From positions 62,001 through 126,000 of the forward strand of contig NZ_SIJC01000009.1 in NCBI RefSeq assembly GCF_010078385.1: a DNA stretch of 64,000 nt. The letters are read 5' to 3'. This document shows positions 45,212 to 54,445 of the stretch, piece by piece. The position numbers were made by a program, and so were the translations under genes. This DNA is from Chengkuizengella sediminis. Its GTDB lineage: Bacteria > Bacillota > Bacilli > Paenibacillales > KCTC-33759. Position 1 is the stretch's first letter; every line of letters begins with the position of its first letter. Below the pieces are notes generated by a model. It was not told the origin of the DNA and ran no database searches. It saw only the letters and a program-made list of their open reading frames with translations.

Positions 45212-45958
45212 TTATACCACAACATCCCTCTTTTTGAATACATACTGCGAAATTAAAATAAACAAAATAAAATAGACAATTAAAACAGTGATTGAAAAAC
45301 CTAAACTCATTCCTTCGAACTTGGGTTCATTTCCATTTAGATATTGTCTTAAATCTGTATTTGAGTATAAAAAATATTTTCCAAATTGGTAATTTAATAA
45401 GCTTAAAAAACTCACTACTGTGGAACTGAAAAAGTGGATAATAATAGACAAAATAATGGATAGAACGCTACTTCTAAATATGGATGAAATCATAAAAGAA
45501 AACGTAATGGTCATGATCAATTCAATACTTGTAAATCCATAATTTTGTAAAATAGATCCAAGTGAAAATTCACTATTTGAAGTTGCATTTCCGAAAAAAA
45601 GAAATCCAATTATAATAGAAGAGATAAGATTAAATAAGATTAAAAAAACGATATATATCAAAACGGCTATATATTTAGAAGTTAATATTTTAGTTCTGCT
45701 AAAAGGTCTAATTAATAATAATTTGATTGTTCCGTTTGAAAATTCAGAAGCTACAATACCTGAAGCAACAACAATAGCATAGATGGCAATAATGGAAGTA
45801 AGGTAACTGCTGAGGTCTGCAAAAGTCAGCCAAGTAAACCCAGAGTCTTTTACAAATAACGCCATAACTAGCTGCATAAATAGTAACAATCCTACCATCA
45901 CCCAGGTTTGAACTTTTTTATATATCTTCATGTTTTCATTTCGCACAAGATTAAACAT
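45212..45958 (-). CDS. ABC-2 type transporter permease
   Basis: About 248 residues with six hydrophobic segments and the ABC-2 pattern (VASGIVASEFSNGTIKLLLIRPFSRTKILTSKY). This is the BcrB/NatB-like permease type found in bacitracin or lantibiotic export. ATG 45958 lies nine bases after AAAGGAGG; another ATG two codons earlier is closer to that site. It follows the ATPase gene at a distance of about 50 bases and forms one exporter with it. Confidence 0.87.
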   Translation of the reverse strand: MFNLVRNENMKIYKKVQTWVMVGLLLFMQLVMALFVKDSGFTWLTFADLSSYLTSIIAIYAIVVASGIVASEFSNGTIKLLLIRPFSRTKILTSKYIAVLIYIVFLILFNLISSIIIGFLFFGNATSNSEFSLGSILQNYGFTSIELIMTITFSFMISSIFRSSVLSIILSIIIHFFSSTVVSFLSLLNYQFGKYFLYSNTDLRQYLNGNEPKFEGMSLGFSITVLIVYFILFILISQYVFKKRDVVV

Positions 45959-46010
45959 GTTCATTGACCTCCTTTTTAGCATTTTAAGAATTTAGATACA
46001 GAAGATTGTG

Positions 46011-46916
46011 TTAGTTTGTTAATTCTAAAAATTGATCTTCCAATGATTTAGAAGTGGAGTAAATGCTGTAAACTAAAAAACCTTCCTGTACAAGGAACAT
46101 ATTGATTTTAGGTACTTCTTCTCGGTTCAATAATAAAACAAATCCATTTTCTAACATGTTAATTTCCTTATCTTTATATTGTTCCTTTATTAATTGGAAC
46201 GCTTCTTCTGGTTGATCCACCTCGAAAACAAACTTATTTTGCTGCTGATTTGTATATTCGCTTAATGATTTCTCTTCAATGATTTTTCCTTCTTTAATAA
46301 TAGCCACTCGATCACACATTAACTCCATTTCTGAGAGTAAATGACTGGATACAAGAGTAGAGGTTCCTTCATTCGCGAGAATCCTTAAATAATCTCTTAG
46401 TTCCCGAATTCCAGCTGGATCTAACCCATTTGTAGGTTCATCTAAGATAAGGATTGAGGGTTTATGTAAAAGGGCTTGTGCAATTCCTAAACGTTGTCGC
46501 ATTCCTAATGAATATCTTTTTACCTTATCATGAATTCGATCTTTTAAACCAACAAGCTCAGTCACTTCATCGATACGAGCATTGGATATTCCAGGAATCA
46601 TTCTAGCATAATGAATTAAATTTTGATAACCTGATAAATATTTATACATCTCTGGGTTCTCAACAATTGCTCCAATGGAATGCATTGCTTTCTCAAAATC
46701 TTTAGAAATGCTAGTTCCATTGATTAAGATATCTCCTTCGTTAATTGACATAAGTCCTACGATCATTCGGATAGTAGTTGTTTTCCCTGCACCGTTTGGT
46801 CCTAAAAATCCATAAATTTCTCCTTTATTTACACTAAAAGACACTTGATCAATAATCGTTCTATTGTTTATTTTTTTAGTTACATTCATTACTTCAAGTA
46901 CAGTTGAATATGACAA
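46011..46916 (-). CDS. ABC transporter ATP-binding protein (BcrA/CcmA-like)
   Basis: About 301 residues. Walker A GPNGAGKTTT, signature YSLGMRQRLGIAQALL, Walker B ILILDEPTNGLDP and the switch His in SSHLLSEME are all intact. The C-terminal accessory domain is typical of bacitracin/lantibiotic-type exporters. TTG 46916 lies eight bases after GGGGGTG; GTG 46925 is the alternative. It pairs with the downstream permease. The substrate is unknown. Confidence 0.9.
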   Translation of the reverse strand: MSYSTVLEVMNVTKKINNRTIIDQVSFSVNKGEIYGFLGPNGAGKTTTIRMIVGLMSINEGDILINGTSISKDFEKAMHSIGAIVENPEMYKYLSGYQNLIHYARMIPGISNARIDEVTELVGLKDRIHDKVKRYSLGMRQRLGIAQALLHKPSILILDEPTNGLDPAGIRELRDYLRILANEGTSTLVSSHLLSEMELMCDRVAIIKEGKIIEEKSLSEYTNQQQNKFVFEVDQPEEAFQLIKEQYKDKEINMLENGFVLLLNREEVPKINMFLVQEGFLVYSIYSTSKSLEDQFLELTN

Positions 46917-46979
46917 AGAATACACCCCCAGTAACTTAGTATTTACAAAAATAGTTGTTTAATTTCATTTTAATGGAAA

Positions 46980-47015
46980 TTGACAAAAAAAATAGTACTA
47001 TTTTTATATAGTACT
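46980..47015 (+). promoter_or_regulatory. promoter with inverted-repeat operator upstream of ytpB
   Basis: TTGACA (46980-46985), a 17-base spacer and TTTATA form a likely promoter. AGTACTAT (46994) and ATAGTACT (47008) form a perfect 8-bp inverted repeat over the -10 element. It could bind a repressor for ytpB or for the divergent ABC genes. No regulator gene is adjacent. Confidence 0.5.
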
Positions 47016-47141
47016 TTATTAAACAAAAATAAGTAAGATCTGTGAAATTCGAAAGAATCAATCGCATCAAGACTTATTTTGTATTATAATGAGAAGAAAT
47101 AAATTTAGACAAAGTATATATGTATCTAATGGAGGTAAGTT

Positions 47142-48221
47142 TTGAGTCGATTAAAAGCAAAACAAACGATGGTTCCAAGTTATCCTTTGAGTTTAATGTT
47201 TAGGGTCTATCGTTATGTCTTACCTGAAGTGAAAGCTCAACTTAAACAGTGGAGAGAAGTTGCAAATCAAATTCCGAATGATGAGTTGAAAAAACAAGCG
47301 ATAGACAGCATGACAACGAAACAGTTTCATTGTCAAGGCGGTTCAGTTTATGCTGTGGCTAATTTACCACAACGGCATGTACTTATTCCACTCATCGTGG
47401 CTTTTCAAACGATTAGCGATTATTTGGATAACCTCTGTGATCGTAGTGTTTCTATGGATGCGGATGATTTTCGTTTGTTGCATCAATCAATGTTAGATGC
47501 GGTAGATCCTTCTGCTTCATTACAAAACTATTATGCAAATCGATCTGATCAAAATGATGGAGACTATTTACATCAATTGGTGAAAACATGTCAATCCTGT
47601 ATATGTTTATTGCCAAGATATGATTTAGTAAAACCTTATGTTAAAGAATTAGTTTCATATTATTGTGATTTACAAGTTTATAAACATATTAGGCACGATT
47701 TACGTGAGGATCAATTATTACAATGGTGGGGATCATATAGTCATTCTTATCCTAATTTACAATGGAATGAATTTGCAGCAGCAACGGGATCCACTTTAGG
47801 TGTATTTATGCTTTTTCTAGCTGCAACAGATGAAAACCTAAATATTGAAACCGTCGAAAACATTCGAAAGAGTTATTTTCCACACATATGTGGTTTACAT
47901 ATTTTATTAGATTATTTGATTGATCAGGAAGAGGATGAACAAGGCGGAGATTTAAATTTTTGCAGTTATTATGAAAATAATGAGATGACTATAAACAGAA
48001 TCGAGTTTATTTTTGAAGAAGCGAATCGAGGTCTGCATCTTTTACCAAATTCATCCTTTCATCAAATGATTATTGAAGGGCTGTTAGCTCTTTATTTATC
48101 TGATCCGAAGGTAAAGAACCAAACAGAAGTGAAATTGATTTCAAAAAAATTAATGAAAAAAAGTCCTTTTACACGTTTGTTTTTTTGGATGAATAGTGTG
48201 TGGATTAGAAAATTAAAGTAA
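47142..48221 (+). CDS. ytpB: tetraprenyl-beta-curcumene synthase (YtpB, DUF2600)
   Basis: 359 residues of the YtpB family of large terpene synthases, which cyclise the C35 heptaprenyl diphosphate to tetraprenyl-beta-curcumene, a precursor of sporulene-type lipids. Asp-rich, metal-binding segments are present (TISDYLDNLCDR, then LLDYLIDQEEDEQGGDLN). The conserved HCQGGSVYAV segment follows FHCQGG. There is no signal peptide and it is probably membrane-associated. Start TTG 47142 follows TGGAGG. Links to spore or stationary-phase lipids are known for the family. Confidence 0.93.
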   Translation: MSRLKAKQTMVPSYPLSLMFRVYRYVLPEVKAQLKQWREVANQIPNDELKKQAIDSMTTKQFHCQGGSVYAVANLPQRHVLIPLIVAFQTISDYLDNLCDRSVSMDADDFRLLHQSMLDAVDPSASLQNYYANRSDQNDGDYLHQLVKTCQSCICLLPRYDLVKPYVKELVSYYCDLQVYKHIRHDLREDQLLQWWGSYSHSYPNLQWNEFAAATGSTLGVFMLFLAATDENLNIETVENIRKSYFPHICGLHILLDYLIDQEEDEQGGDLNFCSYYENNEMTINRIEFIFEEANRGLHLLPNSSFHQMIIEGLLALYLSDPKVKNQTEVKLISKKLMKKSPFTRLFFWMNSVWIRKLK

Positions 48222-48245
48222 GGAACGTACAAGGAGGAATAAAAC

Positions 48246-49214
48246 ATGACAGCAGTAAAATCAATAGCCGTATTAACAAGTGGAGGAGATTCCCAAGGAA
48301 TGAATGCTGCGGTTCGTGCAGTCGTGCGAAGTGCATTATTTAACGGTTTAGAAGTATATGGGGTTCAAAAAGGATATGCAGGTTTGATTAACGATGACAT
48401 TCGAAAAATGGATTTAAGAAGTGTTGGGGATATCCTGCATCGTGGGGGTACAATTTTACAAACAGCAAGATGTTTAGAGTTTAAAACTGAAGAGGGTCAA
48501 AAACTTGCAGCAGATAATCTTCGTAAAAGAGGGATAGATGGTCTTGTAGTTATTGGTGGAGATGGATCATATAAAGGTGCACAAAAATTAAGTAAACTTG
48601 GCATTAAAACAATGGGATTGCCAGGAACCATAGATAATGATATCCCATTTACTGATTTTACGATTGGGTTTGATACTGCAGTTAGCATTGTTGTAGATGC
48701 AATTAATAAATTAAGGGATACTATGACCTCACATCAGAGAGCTTCACTTGTAGAAGTTATGGGTCGCTCCTCAGGTGATATTGCTTTGTATGCTGGATTA
48801 GCAAGTGGGGCTGAAACGATTTTAGTTCCTGAGATACCATTTGAATTAGAGAAGGTTGCAGCTCGAATGGAAAATAATTTTGCTCATGGAAAAAGGCACA
48901 GTATTATTGTATTAGCTGAAGGTGTAGGAAAAGGAGAAGATTTTTGTAAAATAATCTCAGAACATTGTGGAATGGAACCAAGAGTCACTGTATTAGGACA
49001 TATACAAAGAGGTGGGACACCAACTCATAATGATCGTATACTTGCAAGTCGTTTAGGAGATTTTGCTGTAAGCCAACTAATTGCAGGAGATTCTGGAAAA
49101 GCATGTGGAATTATTAAAAACGAATTAGTTGCAACAGACATCGATACCGTTGTAACTACGAAAAAAGAGTTTAATCACGAACTATTTGAATTAGCCTTAC
49201 GGTTGTCTAAATAA
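48246..49214 (+). CDS. pfkA: ATP-dependent 6-phosphofructokinase
   Basis: 322 residues. The enzyme phosphorylates fructose 6-phosphate in glycolysis. Motifs: GGDSQGMNAAVRAVVR, IGGDGSYKGA (Gly, which favours ATP over PPi), PGTIDNDIPFTDFTIGFDTA with the catalytic Asp, MGRSSGD, and the R-rich GHIQRGGTPT. The nucleotide loop has Ser-Gln where Ala-Pro or Ser-Pro is usual. It is not in the normal accA-pfkA-pyk context, so it may be a second copy. The GGAGG site is at 48233. It follows ytpB by 24 bases. Confidence 0.93.
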   Translation: MTAVKSIAVLTSGGDSQGMNAAVRAVVRSALFNGLEVYGVQKGYAGLINDDIRKMDLRSVGDILHRGGTILQTARCLEFKTEEGQKLAADNLRKRGIDGLVVIGGDGSYKGAQKLSKLGIKTMGLPGTIDNDIPFTDFTIGFDTAVSIVVDAINKLRDTMTSHQRASLVEVMGRSSGDIALYAGLASGAETILVPEIPFELEKVAARMENNFAHGKRHSIIVLAEGVGKGEDFCKIISEHCGMEPRVTVLGHIQRGGTPTHNDRILASRLGDFAVSQLIAGDSGKACGIIKNELVATDIDTVVTTKKEFNHELFELALRLSK

Positions 49215-49271
49215 TAATTACAAATGATGGAATGATTTGAGTAGAGTGTTTTCAAAGGAAGAAGGTTATTT

Positions 49272-49478
49272 ATGTTTTTATATAAGCTAGAAATTCAATT
49301 GGAAGATCAGTTGACTTTTTTAGTTGTCATCGCTGAATCTGATGAGAAAGCTTTTGATTATGCTGAATCTTCTCTAGCAGTGCATTTTGTGAAAATGCCA
49401 AAAGTGTTAGAGAGTTGTATCGTTGAAAAGAAACGTTTAGATAAAGGTTCCGGATATGTAATAGAGACAAGGCAATAG
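49272..49478 (+). CDS. small DUF3906-like protein
   Basis: 68 residues. The pattern LYKLEIQLEDQLTFLVVIAESDEKAFDYAE, followed by VEKKRLDKGSGYVIE, fits what I recall of DUF3906, a small Bacillales family of unknown function. There are no membrane segments. The GGAAGAAGG ribosome site precedes ATG 49272. It follows pfkA and precedes a terminator, so it is probably the last gene of the ytpB-pfkA unit. Confidence 0.75.
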   Translation: MFLYKLEIQLEDQLTFLVVIAESDEKAFDYAESSLAVHFVKMPKVLESCIVEKKRLDKGSGYVIETRQ

Positions 49479-49552
49479 AAATTGGAGTAGCAAAATGTTC
49501 TGGTTACTCGGCATCAACACTGTATTGATAACGATTTCTATGTCTTCGCTTT

Positions 49553-49577
49553 AAGCTCGCCATTGGCGAGCTTTTTT
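49553..49577 (+). terminator. terminator of the ytpB-pfkA unit
   Basis: AAGCTCGCC-ATT-GGCGAGCTT followed by T6. Confidence 0.9.
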
Positions 49578-49579
49578 AT

Positions 49580-49626
49580 AACTTAAGAATTTATAAGTTT
49601 TTCAAATTCTAAGTTTCAACAAAAGC
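49580..49626 (+). repeat. short interspersed repeat, copy B
   Basis: AACTTAAGAATTTATAAGTTT, then TTCTAAG and ACAAAAGC. It matches copy A at 35231-35272 in the same order and also sits just after a terminator. Confidence 0.4.
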
Positions 49627-49654
49627 TAATGTTTCCTTTTTATTTATATTAATG

Positions 49655-50104
49655 TTAGAACTTAAAACCTTCAAATACTTTTAATCCTTCTTCATTTATT
49701 ATGTTTGCTACTACTTTGGGTTGATTAGGGCTTTTTTCAAATACTTCATTACAAGATATCATAATGTTACTACCTGATATTTTTGCAAATTGTTCATACG
49801 AAACACTATAAACCAATCTTCCTACACTTGACCAAACCATAGCTCCAGAGCACATTACGCAAGGTTCACAACTACTGTATAAAGTATATTCGGTCAAGTC
49901 AGAAATTTTATTTTCAAAACAATACTTACTTATAAGTCCAATTTCTGCATGATAAGTAGGATCATTATCATTATTTATTTTATTCTCACCAGTCATAACT
50001 ATTTTATCTTGTTTAACTAAAATTGCTCCAAATGGTTGATTTCCATTTTTTCTAGCTTCTAAAGCAACCTCAATCGCTTTTCTCATATAAAACTGATCAT
50101 CCAT
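49655..50104 (-). CDS. nucleoside/guanine deaminase-like protein
   Basis: 149 residues of the cytidine deaminase-like zinc family. Zinc site: HAEIGLI (His, catalytic Glu) and SSCEPCVMCSGAMVWS (two Cys). This is the layout of guanine deaminase and related nucleoside deaminases (the GuaD/TadA-like branch). It lacks the tRNA-binding features of TadA as far as I can judge. ATG 50104 follows GGGGGG. It is transcribed alone on the minus strand. Confidence 0.88.
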   Translation of the reverse strand: MDDQFYMRKAIEVALEARKNGNQPFGAILVKQDKIVMTGENKINNDNDPTYHAEIGLISKYCFENKISDLTEYTLYSSCEPCVMCSGAMVWSSVGRLVYSVSYEQFAKISGSNIMISCNEVFEKSPNQPKVVANIINEEGLKVFEGFKF

Positions 50105-50150
50105 GTTTGAACCCCCCTAATATTAACTTTTTTTATATTATTTCTTAAAA

Positions 50151-50175
50151 AGAAAAAACCATCCAAAGGATGGTT
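50151..50175 (-). terminator. terminator of the amino acid ABC operon
   Basis: AACCATCC-AAA-GGATGGTT with a T-run on the minus strand, eight bases after the ATPase stop. Confidence 0.85.
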
Positions 50176-50182
50176 ATAAGAA

Positions 50183-50917
50183 TTATTCAAATACGCTTAA
50201 AAATTGTTTGGTACGTTCCTCTTTTGGATGATTAAATATTTGATCTGGATGCCCACGTTCTACTATATAACCACCATTTATAAAAATAACCTCATCAGCA
50301 ACATCCTTAGCGAAACGCATTTCATGTGTGACAACAATCATCGTCATCCCTTCTTTTGCAAGGTTTTCCATAACTCTTAAAACTTCACCCACAAGCTCAG
50401 GATCAAGTGCTGAAGTCGGTTCATCAAATAACATCACTTTTGGTTCCATTGCCAAAGCTCGTGCAATCCCAACTCGTTGTTGCTGTCCACCCGATAATTG
50501 AAAAGGATAGTAGTCAATCTTGTCTGCTAGACCTACTTTTTGAAGGAGATCTTCAGCTTTTTCTCTTGCTTCAGCTTTTGGGATTTTTTTCACTGTAACT
50601 GGTCCTTCCATTACATTTCCTAAAGCGGTCATATGGGGAAATAAGTTATAACTTTGAAATACCATCCCAGTTAAAGAACGAAATTGTGCCACTGATTTTT
50701 TAGAAACAGATCTTGAAAAATCTAAAACATTTTCATCTATTTGTATTTTGCCTTCTGTAGGTGTTTCCAGAACGTTTAAACACCTTAATAAAGTAGTTTT
50801 ACCTGATCCAGAAGGTCCGATTAAAACCACGATTTTACCTTTCTCTATGTTGAGGTCAATCCCTTTGATTACTTCTAGCTCACCAAAGTTTTTAACTAAA
50901 CCGTTTATACTTATCAT
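50183..50917 (-). CDS. polar amino acid ABC importer, ATP-binding protein
   Basis: 244 residues, GlnQ/TcyN type. Walker [16 protein letters not shown], signature [16 protein letters not shown], Walker [21 protein letters not shown], switch His in [13 protein letters not shown]. With the permease and binding protein it forms a PAAT-family importer. Similarity to cystine systems is suggested by the set as a whole, but the substrate is not certain. It is the last gene of the operon. Confidence 0.92.
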   Translation of the reverse strand: MISINGLVKNFGELEVIKGIDLNIEKGKIVVLIGPSGSGKTTLLRCLNVLETPTEGKIQIDENVLDFSRSVSKKSVAQFRSLTGMVFQSYNLFPHMTALGNVMEGPVTVKKIPKAEAREKAEDLLQKVGLADKIDYYPFQLSGGQQQRVGIARALAMEPKVMLFDEPTSALDPELVGEVLRVMENLAKEGMTMIVVTHEMRFAKDVADEVIFINGGYIVERGHPDQIFNHPKEERTKQFLSVFE

Positions 50918-50942
50918 ATAACTAACTCCTCAAGATTACTTA

Positions 50943-51644
50943 CTATGAAATAAATCTTTCTAATCTATTTTCAATTTTATCTTGCAACAGAGATAATATA
51001 AAACAAATAACCCAATAAATAATGGCTGCTTCTATATATAACAATAAAAATTCATATTCTTTTGCTGCAATTTGTTGTGCTTTACGAAACAGTTCCGTTA
51101 CAAGAACTAAAGATGCTAATGATGTATCTTTGACTAAACTAATGAATGTGTTGGACAATGGGGGAACAGATACGCGAGTTGCTTGTGGTAAGATGATTCT
51201 TTGTAAAATTTTAGTATATGACATTCCAATGGAGTAACCAGCCTCCCATTGTCCTTTAGGAATAGAGAGTATAGAAGCCCTAATAATTTCTGATCCGTAT
51301 GCTCCTACATTTAAAGAAAATCCAATAATGGCAGAAAGGAATGGATCAAGTGTAATTCCGATATTTGGTAACCCATAAAAAATAATAAACAACTGAACGA
51401 GTAAAGGTGTACCTCTAATAATAGAAACATAAACTCTAGATAAACTTTGTAAAAATTTAATTGTAGAAATTCGTGCAACTGCGGATAGGACGGCTAAAGT
51501 TAATCCAATAATAAATGAAATGATGGTCAATGGAATTGTATAGTACAAAGCCCCCTCCAATAATGGGATTAGGGAGCTTTGAGCTAAGTTATACAATTCA
51601 GTGGATTTTTCTGAATTTATAAACGAATTATTTAGATACATCTT
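50943..51644 (-). CDS. polar amino acid ABC importer, permease
   Basis: About 233 residues with five helices and the HisM/GlnP permease pattern ([19 protein letters not shown], then [51 protein letters not shown]). The EAA loop that contacts the ATPase is intact. ATG 51644 overlaps the end of the binding-protein gene by 17 bases. The homologous region begins about 25 residues later, so the exact start is uncertain. Confidence 0.9.
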   Translation of the reverse strand, partial: KMYLNNSFINSEKSTELYNLAQSSLIPLLEGALYYTIPLTIISFIIGLTLAVLSAVARISTIKFLQSLSRVYVSIIRGTPLLVQLFIIFYGLPNIGITLDPFLSAIIGFSLNVGAYGSEIIRASILSIPKGQWEAGYSIGMSYTKILQRIILPQATRVSVPPLSNTFISLVKDTSLASLVLVTELFRKAQQIAAKEYEFLLLYIEAAIIYWVICFILSLLQDKIENRLERFIS

Positions 51645-52455
51645 CACCAAACCATTTCATTGAAATTTCTAAATATGTGCCGTCCTCCATCATCTCTTCA
51701 ATTGCTTTGTTGATGGCTTCAACTAATGTCTCGTTTCCTTTTCTTATCAAAATACCACTTGGAGATTTCTCTTCAATCGTAGGAATGACTTTGATGTTTT
51801 CCTCACCTTTTTGTGTTATATAATCCAACACTGTTAATCGATCATTTATCGTGATATCTACTCGATTTGATTGTATAAGTGATATGGCTTGTGTAAATCC
51901 TTCCACAGGTTCAATAACAGCACCATATTCTAGAGCTATACTTTCATAGTTACTTGTTAAAGATTGTGCAGAAGTTAGTCCTTTGATATCCTCAACACTA
52001 TTGACAGCATCATTATCTGCTTTTGTTACAATGACTGCAGAAGAAGTAATATATGGAATTGAAAAATCATACTTTTCTTGACGATCTGCTCTAATTCCTA
52101 CTTGATTGGCAATCACATCAAAACGTTTAGCATCTAATCCTGCCATAATACCATCCCATTGTGTTTCCAAAAACTCGGCTTCAACCCCTAAACGAGCTGC
52201 AATTTCACGAGCAATTTCTACGTCAAACCCTGTCAATTGACCACTATCATCATGGAAAGTAAATGGTGGATATGTACCCTCAGTACCTACTTTTAAAACA
52301 CCACTTTCTTGAATAGATACCAATAAGTCTGCCTGTTCATTAGTTGGAATCTCAGTGTCCACAGCGGGTTCATTATTTTCATCCGCTTGTCCACAAGCAG
52401 TTATTATCATTGCGATAATAGTTAGAAAAGATAATACTATAGTTCTTTTTTTCAT
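51628..52455 (-). CDS. amino acid ABC importer, substrate-binding lipoprotein
   Basis: 275 residues. Lipoprotein signal with lipobox IITACG. A type II periplasmic-binding fold follows ([37 protein letters not shown], then [37 protein letters not shown]). The pattern is closest to the cystine-binding TcyJ/TcyK/FliY group. ATG 52455 follows GGAGGTAATAATA. It is the first gene of the three-gene importer. Confidence 0.92.
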   Translation of the reverse strand: MKKRTIVLSFLTIIAMIITACGQADENNEPAVDTEIPTNEQADLLVSIQESGVLKVGTEGTYPPFTFHDDSGQLTGFDVEIAREIAARLGVEAEFLETQWDGIMAGLDAKRFDVIANQVGIRADRQEKYDFSIPYITSSAVIVTKADNDAVNSVEDIKGLTSAQSLTSNYESIALEYGAVIEPVEGFTQAISLIQSNRVDITINDRLTVLDYITQKGEENIKVIPTIEEKSPSGILIRKGNETLVEAINKAIEEMMEDGTYLEISMKWFGEDVSK

Positions 52456-52556
52456 TATTATTACCTCCAAAAGTTAAAATTGAAATGAAATTTTAGAACA
52501 ATAATCCAAACCATACTATACCATAGTCGGTTTAGATATGAAACTTAGTAACGATA

Positions 52557-52745
52557 ATGTTGTCAGCACAGGATGTGCTGATGTCTATGTTCACCCAGCT
52601 CATGGATGTGCTGGTGCCAGAATTGTCATATGAGGTGACAGTTTATGATTGGCCACATGGAAGTGGTGTGATCTTAATCGACCATCATTGTAACTTTATT
52701 CATTAAAAATAAGTTACCGAGTTTTAATATTCTCGGTAACTTTTT
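52557..52745 (+). ncRNA. compact unknown transcript: small RNA or 49-codon gene
   Basis: Three hairpins follow in series: TCAGCACA-GGA-TGTGCTGA (52563-52581), TGTCA/TGACA near 52625-52642, and CCAC/GTGG near 52657-52670. A strong terminator ends the unit (GTTACCGAG/CTCGGTAAC, 52713-52740). The same DNA holds a 49-codon open frame from ATG 52557 to TAA 52706, without a good ribosome site. A shorter start at 52581 has AGGA upstream. Base composition is higher in G than that of its neighbours. I recognise neither an RNA family nor a protein family. Confidence 0.4.
52711..52745 (+). terminator. intrinsic terminator of the unknown transcript
   Basis: AAGTTACCGAG pairs with CTCGGTAACTT around TTTTAATATT, with T5 at the end. 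The converging hydrolase gene ends 40 bases later. Confidence 0.8.
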
Positions 52746-52784
52746 GGCTTCTATACATTATTCATGGAATTAGAAGTTTGGTTA

Positions 52785-53978
52785 TTATTGTAAATCATAA
52801 TTAACATCTGGAGTGAAATTATTTCCAGCGTTCCAAAGTAGGAATTCATTTACGCCTGTATCATGCAGCGCTCTTATTTGTTCTTCCACTTCTTTTTTTC
52901 CATATGGTATGTAACCTTTAACCCATGATGCAGTAAAATCTTGAATCCATGGTCGAATGACTGGTTTATGTTCCTGAATTTCCTCAAGTTTTTTATGGGT
53001 GTCAATCATTGATCCATAAATGGTTATGTATGGAGCAGCATCAGGAACTGTAGAGCCAAACCAACCTGTAGAATAGTGACTTGGATATACCATAGGACTA
53101 ATTACATCTACATATTGTGAGATTTTATTAAAATCCTGACCAATTCCTTCAGCAGCTGGAACAGAAGCGGCGTACCCAAAAATATCAACAGAAATACGGA
53201 CTCCTAGTGGATTAAGCTGTTCACGAGCATATTTCACAAAATCTGCGACGACATCGGTTCGAGAGATGTCTGTTTTGTGATAAGTTAAAATATCTGCTCT
53301 ATTCTCAAAACCTTCAGGAAAACGAACATAATCAAATTGAATTTCTTTAAATCCTAACTTTGCAGCTTCTTTAGCAACTTCAACATTGTATTCCCAGACT
53401 TCTTGTGCATAAGGATTTACAAACCCATCACCTCGTCCATTGATCCATACTGAACCATCTGAGTTTAAAAAAGATAAATCAGGTCTTTGTTTGGCAAGGA
53501 CGGAATCTTTAAAAACTACAACTCTTGCGATAGGATATACATCGTGAGATTCTAATGTAGACATTAGATCATTCACATCTTTAATAAACGGTTTAGTATT
53601 CCCATATTTTACAATTTCAGGATTCTCTGATTTGTAAGTTACATATCCGTAATCATCTTTGATATCAACGACAATGGAGTTGAGTTCAGTTTCATCGATA
53701 AGTTGTAATATAGTGTCTAACTTACTGCCACCGTTTGCAGTATATGCTGTAGAATAAACGCCTTTAATATCAGGAATTCCTTCTGGTTGGGGGTCTTTTT
53801 TTACCCATTCTTCAGTTCCAATGTTTTCATCCATGGGATAAGTGATTGAATCTTCCTCTACAACTGAATTTCTAAATTGAACTGCATTTTCTAACAATTG
53901 TGCTACAGATTGATTTTGTTGGATATTCTCGTTAGCATTTCCCCATAATGTGAATAAAAGTGCAAATATAAGTTCCAT
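52785..53978 (-). CDS. putative extracellular glycoside hydrolase (DUF4015)
   Basis: 397 residues from ATG 53978, which has GGGGGAAG upstream. The N-terminus is a short signal-like segment (MELIFALLFTLWGNANE). The DUF4015 domain is a TIM barrel related to GH13/GHL families: IKGVYSTAYTANGGSKLDTILQLID, NSIVVDIKDDYGYVTY, RVVVFKDSVLA, EIQFDYVRFPEG and DVISPMVYPSHYS. The Asp and Glu residues in these strands are the likely catalytic site. The substrate is unknown, perhaps an envelope or exopolysaccharide. Confidence 0.88.
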   Translation of the reverse strand: MELIFALLFTLWGNANENIQQNQSVAQLLENAVQFRNSVVEEDSITYPMDENIGTEEWVKKDPQPEGIPDIKGVYSTAYTANGGSKLDTILQLIDETELNSIVVDIKDDYGYVTYKSENPEIVKYGNTKPFIKDVNDLMSTLESHDVYPIARVVVFKDSVLAKQRPDLSFLNSDGSVWINGRGDGFVNPYAQEVWEYNVEVAKEAAKLGFKEIQFDYVRFPEGFENRADILTYHKTDISRTDVVADFVKYAREQLNPLGVRISVDIFGYAASVPAAEGIGQDFNKISQYVDVISPMVYPSHYSTGWFGSTVPDAAPYITIYGSMIDTHKKLEEIQEHKPVIRPWIQDFTASWVKGYIPYGKKEVEEQIRALHDTGVNEFLLWNAGNNFTPDVNYDLQ

Positions 53979-54445
53979 TATCTTCCCCCAATTCGTTGAT
54001 GTAATAGTATTATTATATGATACTTCCGTGTAATCGAACAGAGAAATTTTTATGTTTCTTTGCATTTTTTTTACATGCATTGAACAATGTTTTAGAAAGA
54101 TCTTCCATAAGTCTAATTGCTATTTCAAATAGATAATAAATGGATTGATCATTTGTAATCCTTTATATAACTGTGATATGATTGTACATATCTAAAAAAG
54201 ATGATGGCAAGTGTTTCCTTGCTTAAGGGAAATGCTTTTTTTAATGATAGAAAAGTATGATTTCTACTCAAGTCGGCTCATGAAACAGCAGAAACATAAG
54301 GTAGTAAGTTTGTTTCGGTCCCCTAAAAGAAGTCGGATTTTGTTAGAGCGCTTCGTCATTTTTTTGGGATATCTAAATGACTTACATAACATAACTTGTC
54401 GGTTATTTATGAAAAATTGCAATTGCAAAGGAGTTTGAACTAGTT
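53979..54445 (+). promoter_or_regulatory. promoter and leader of the DEAD-box helicase gene
   Basis: A promoter-like pair TTGTAA (54153-54158) and TATGAT (54177-54182), 18 bases apart, starts a leader. About 30 bases later an intrinsic terminator appears (AAGTGTTTCC/GGAAATGCTT, 54209-54237, then T5). The remaining 200 bases to the helicase start carry no gene I can support. Confidence 0.5.
54209..54242 (+). terminator. terminator inside the helicase leader
   Basis: AAGTGTTTCC pairs with GGAAATGCTT (two G-T pairs) around TTGCTTAAG, followed by T5. It could be an attenuator, or it could end a separate RNA of about 55 nt. Confidence 0.6.
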
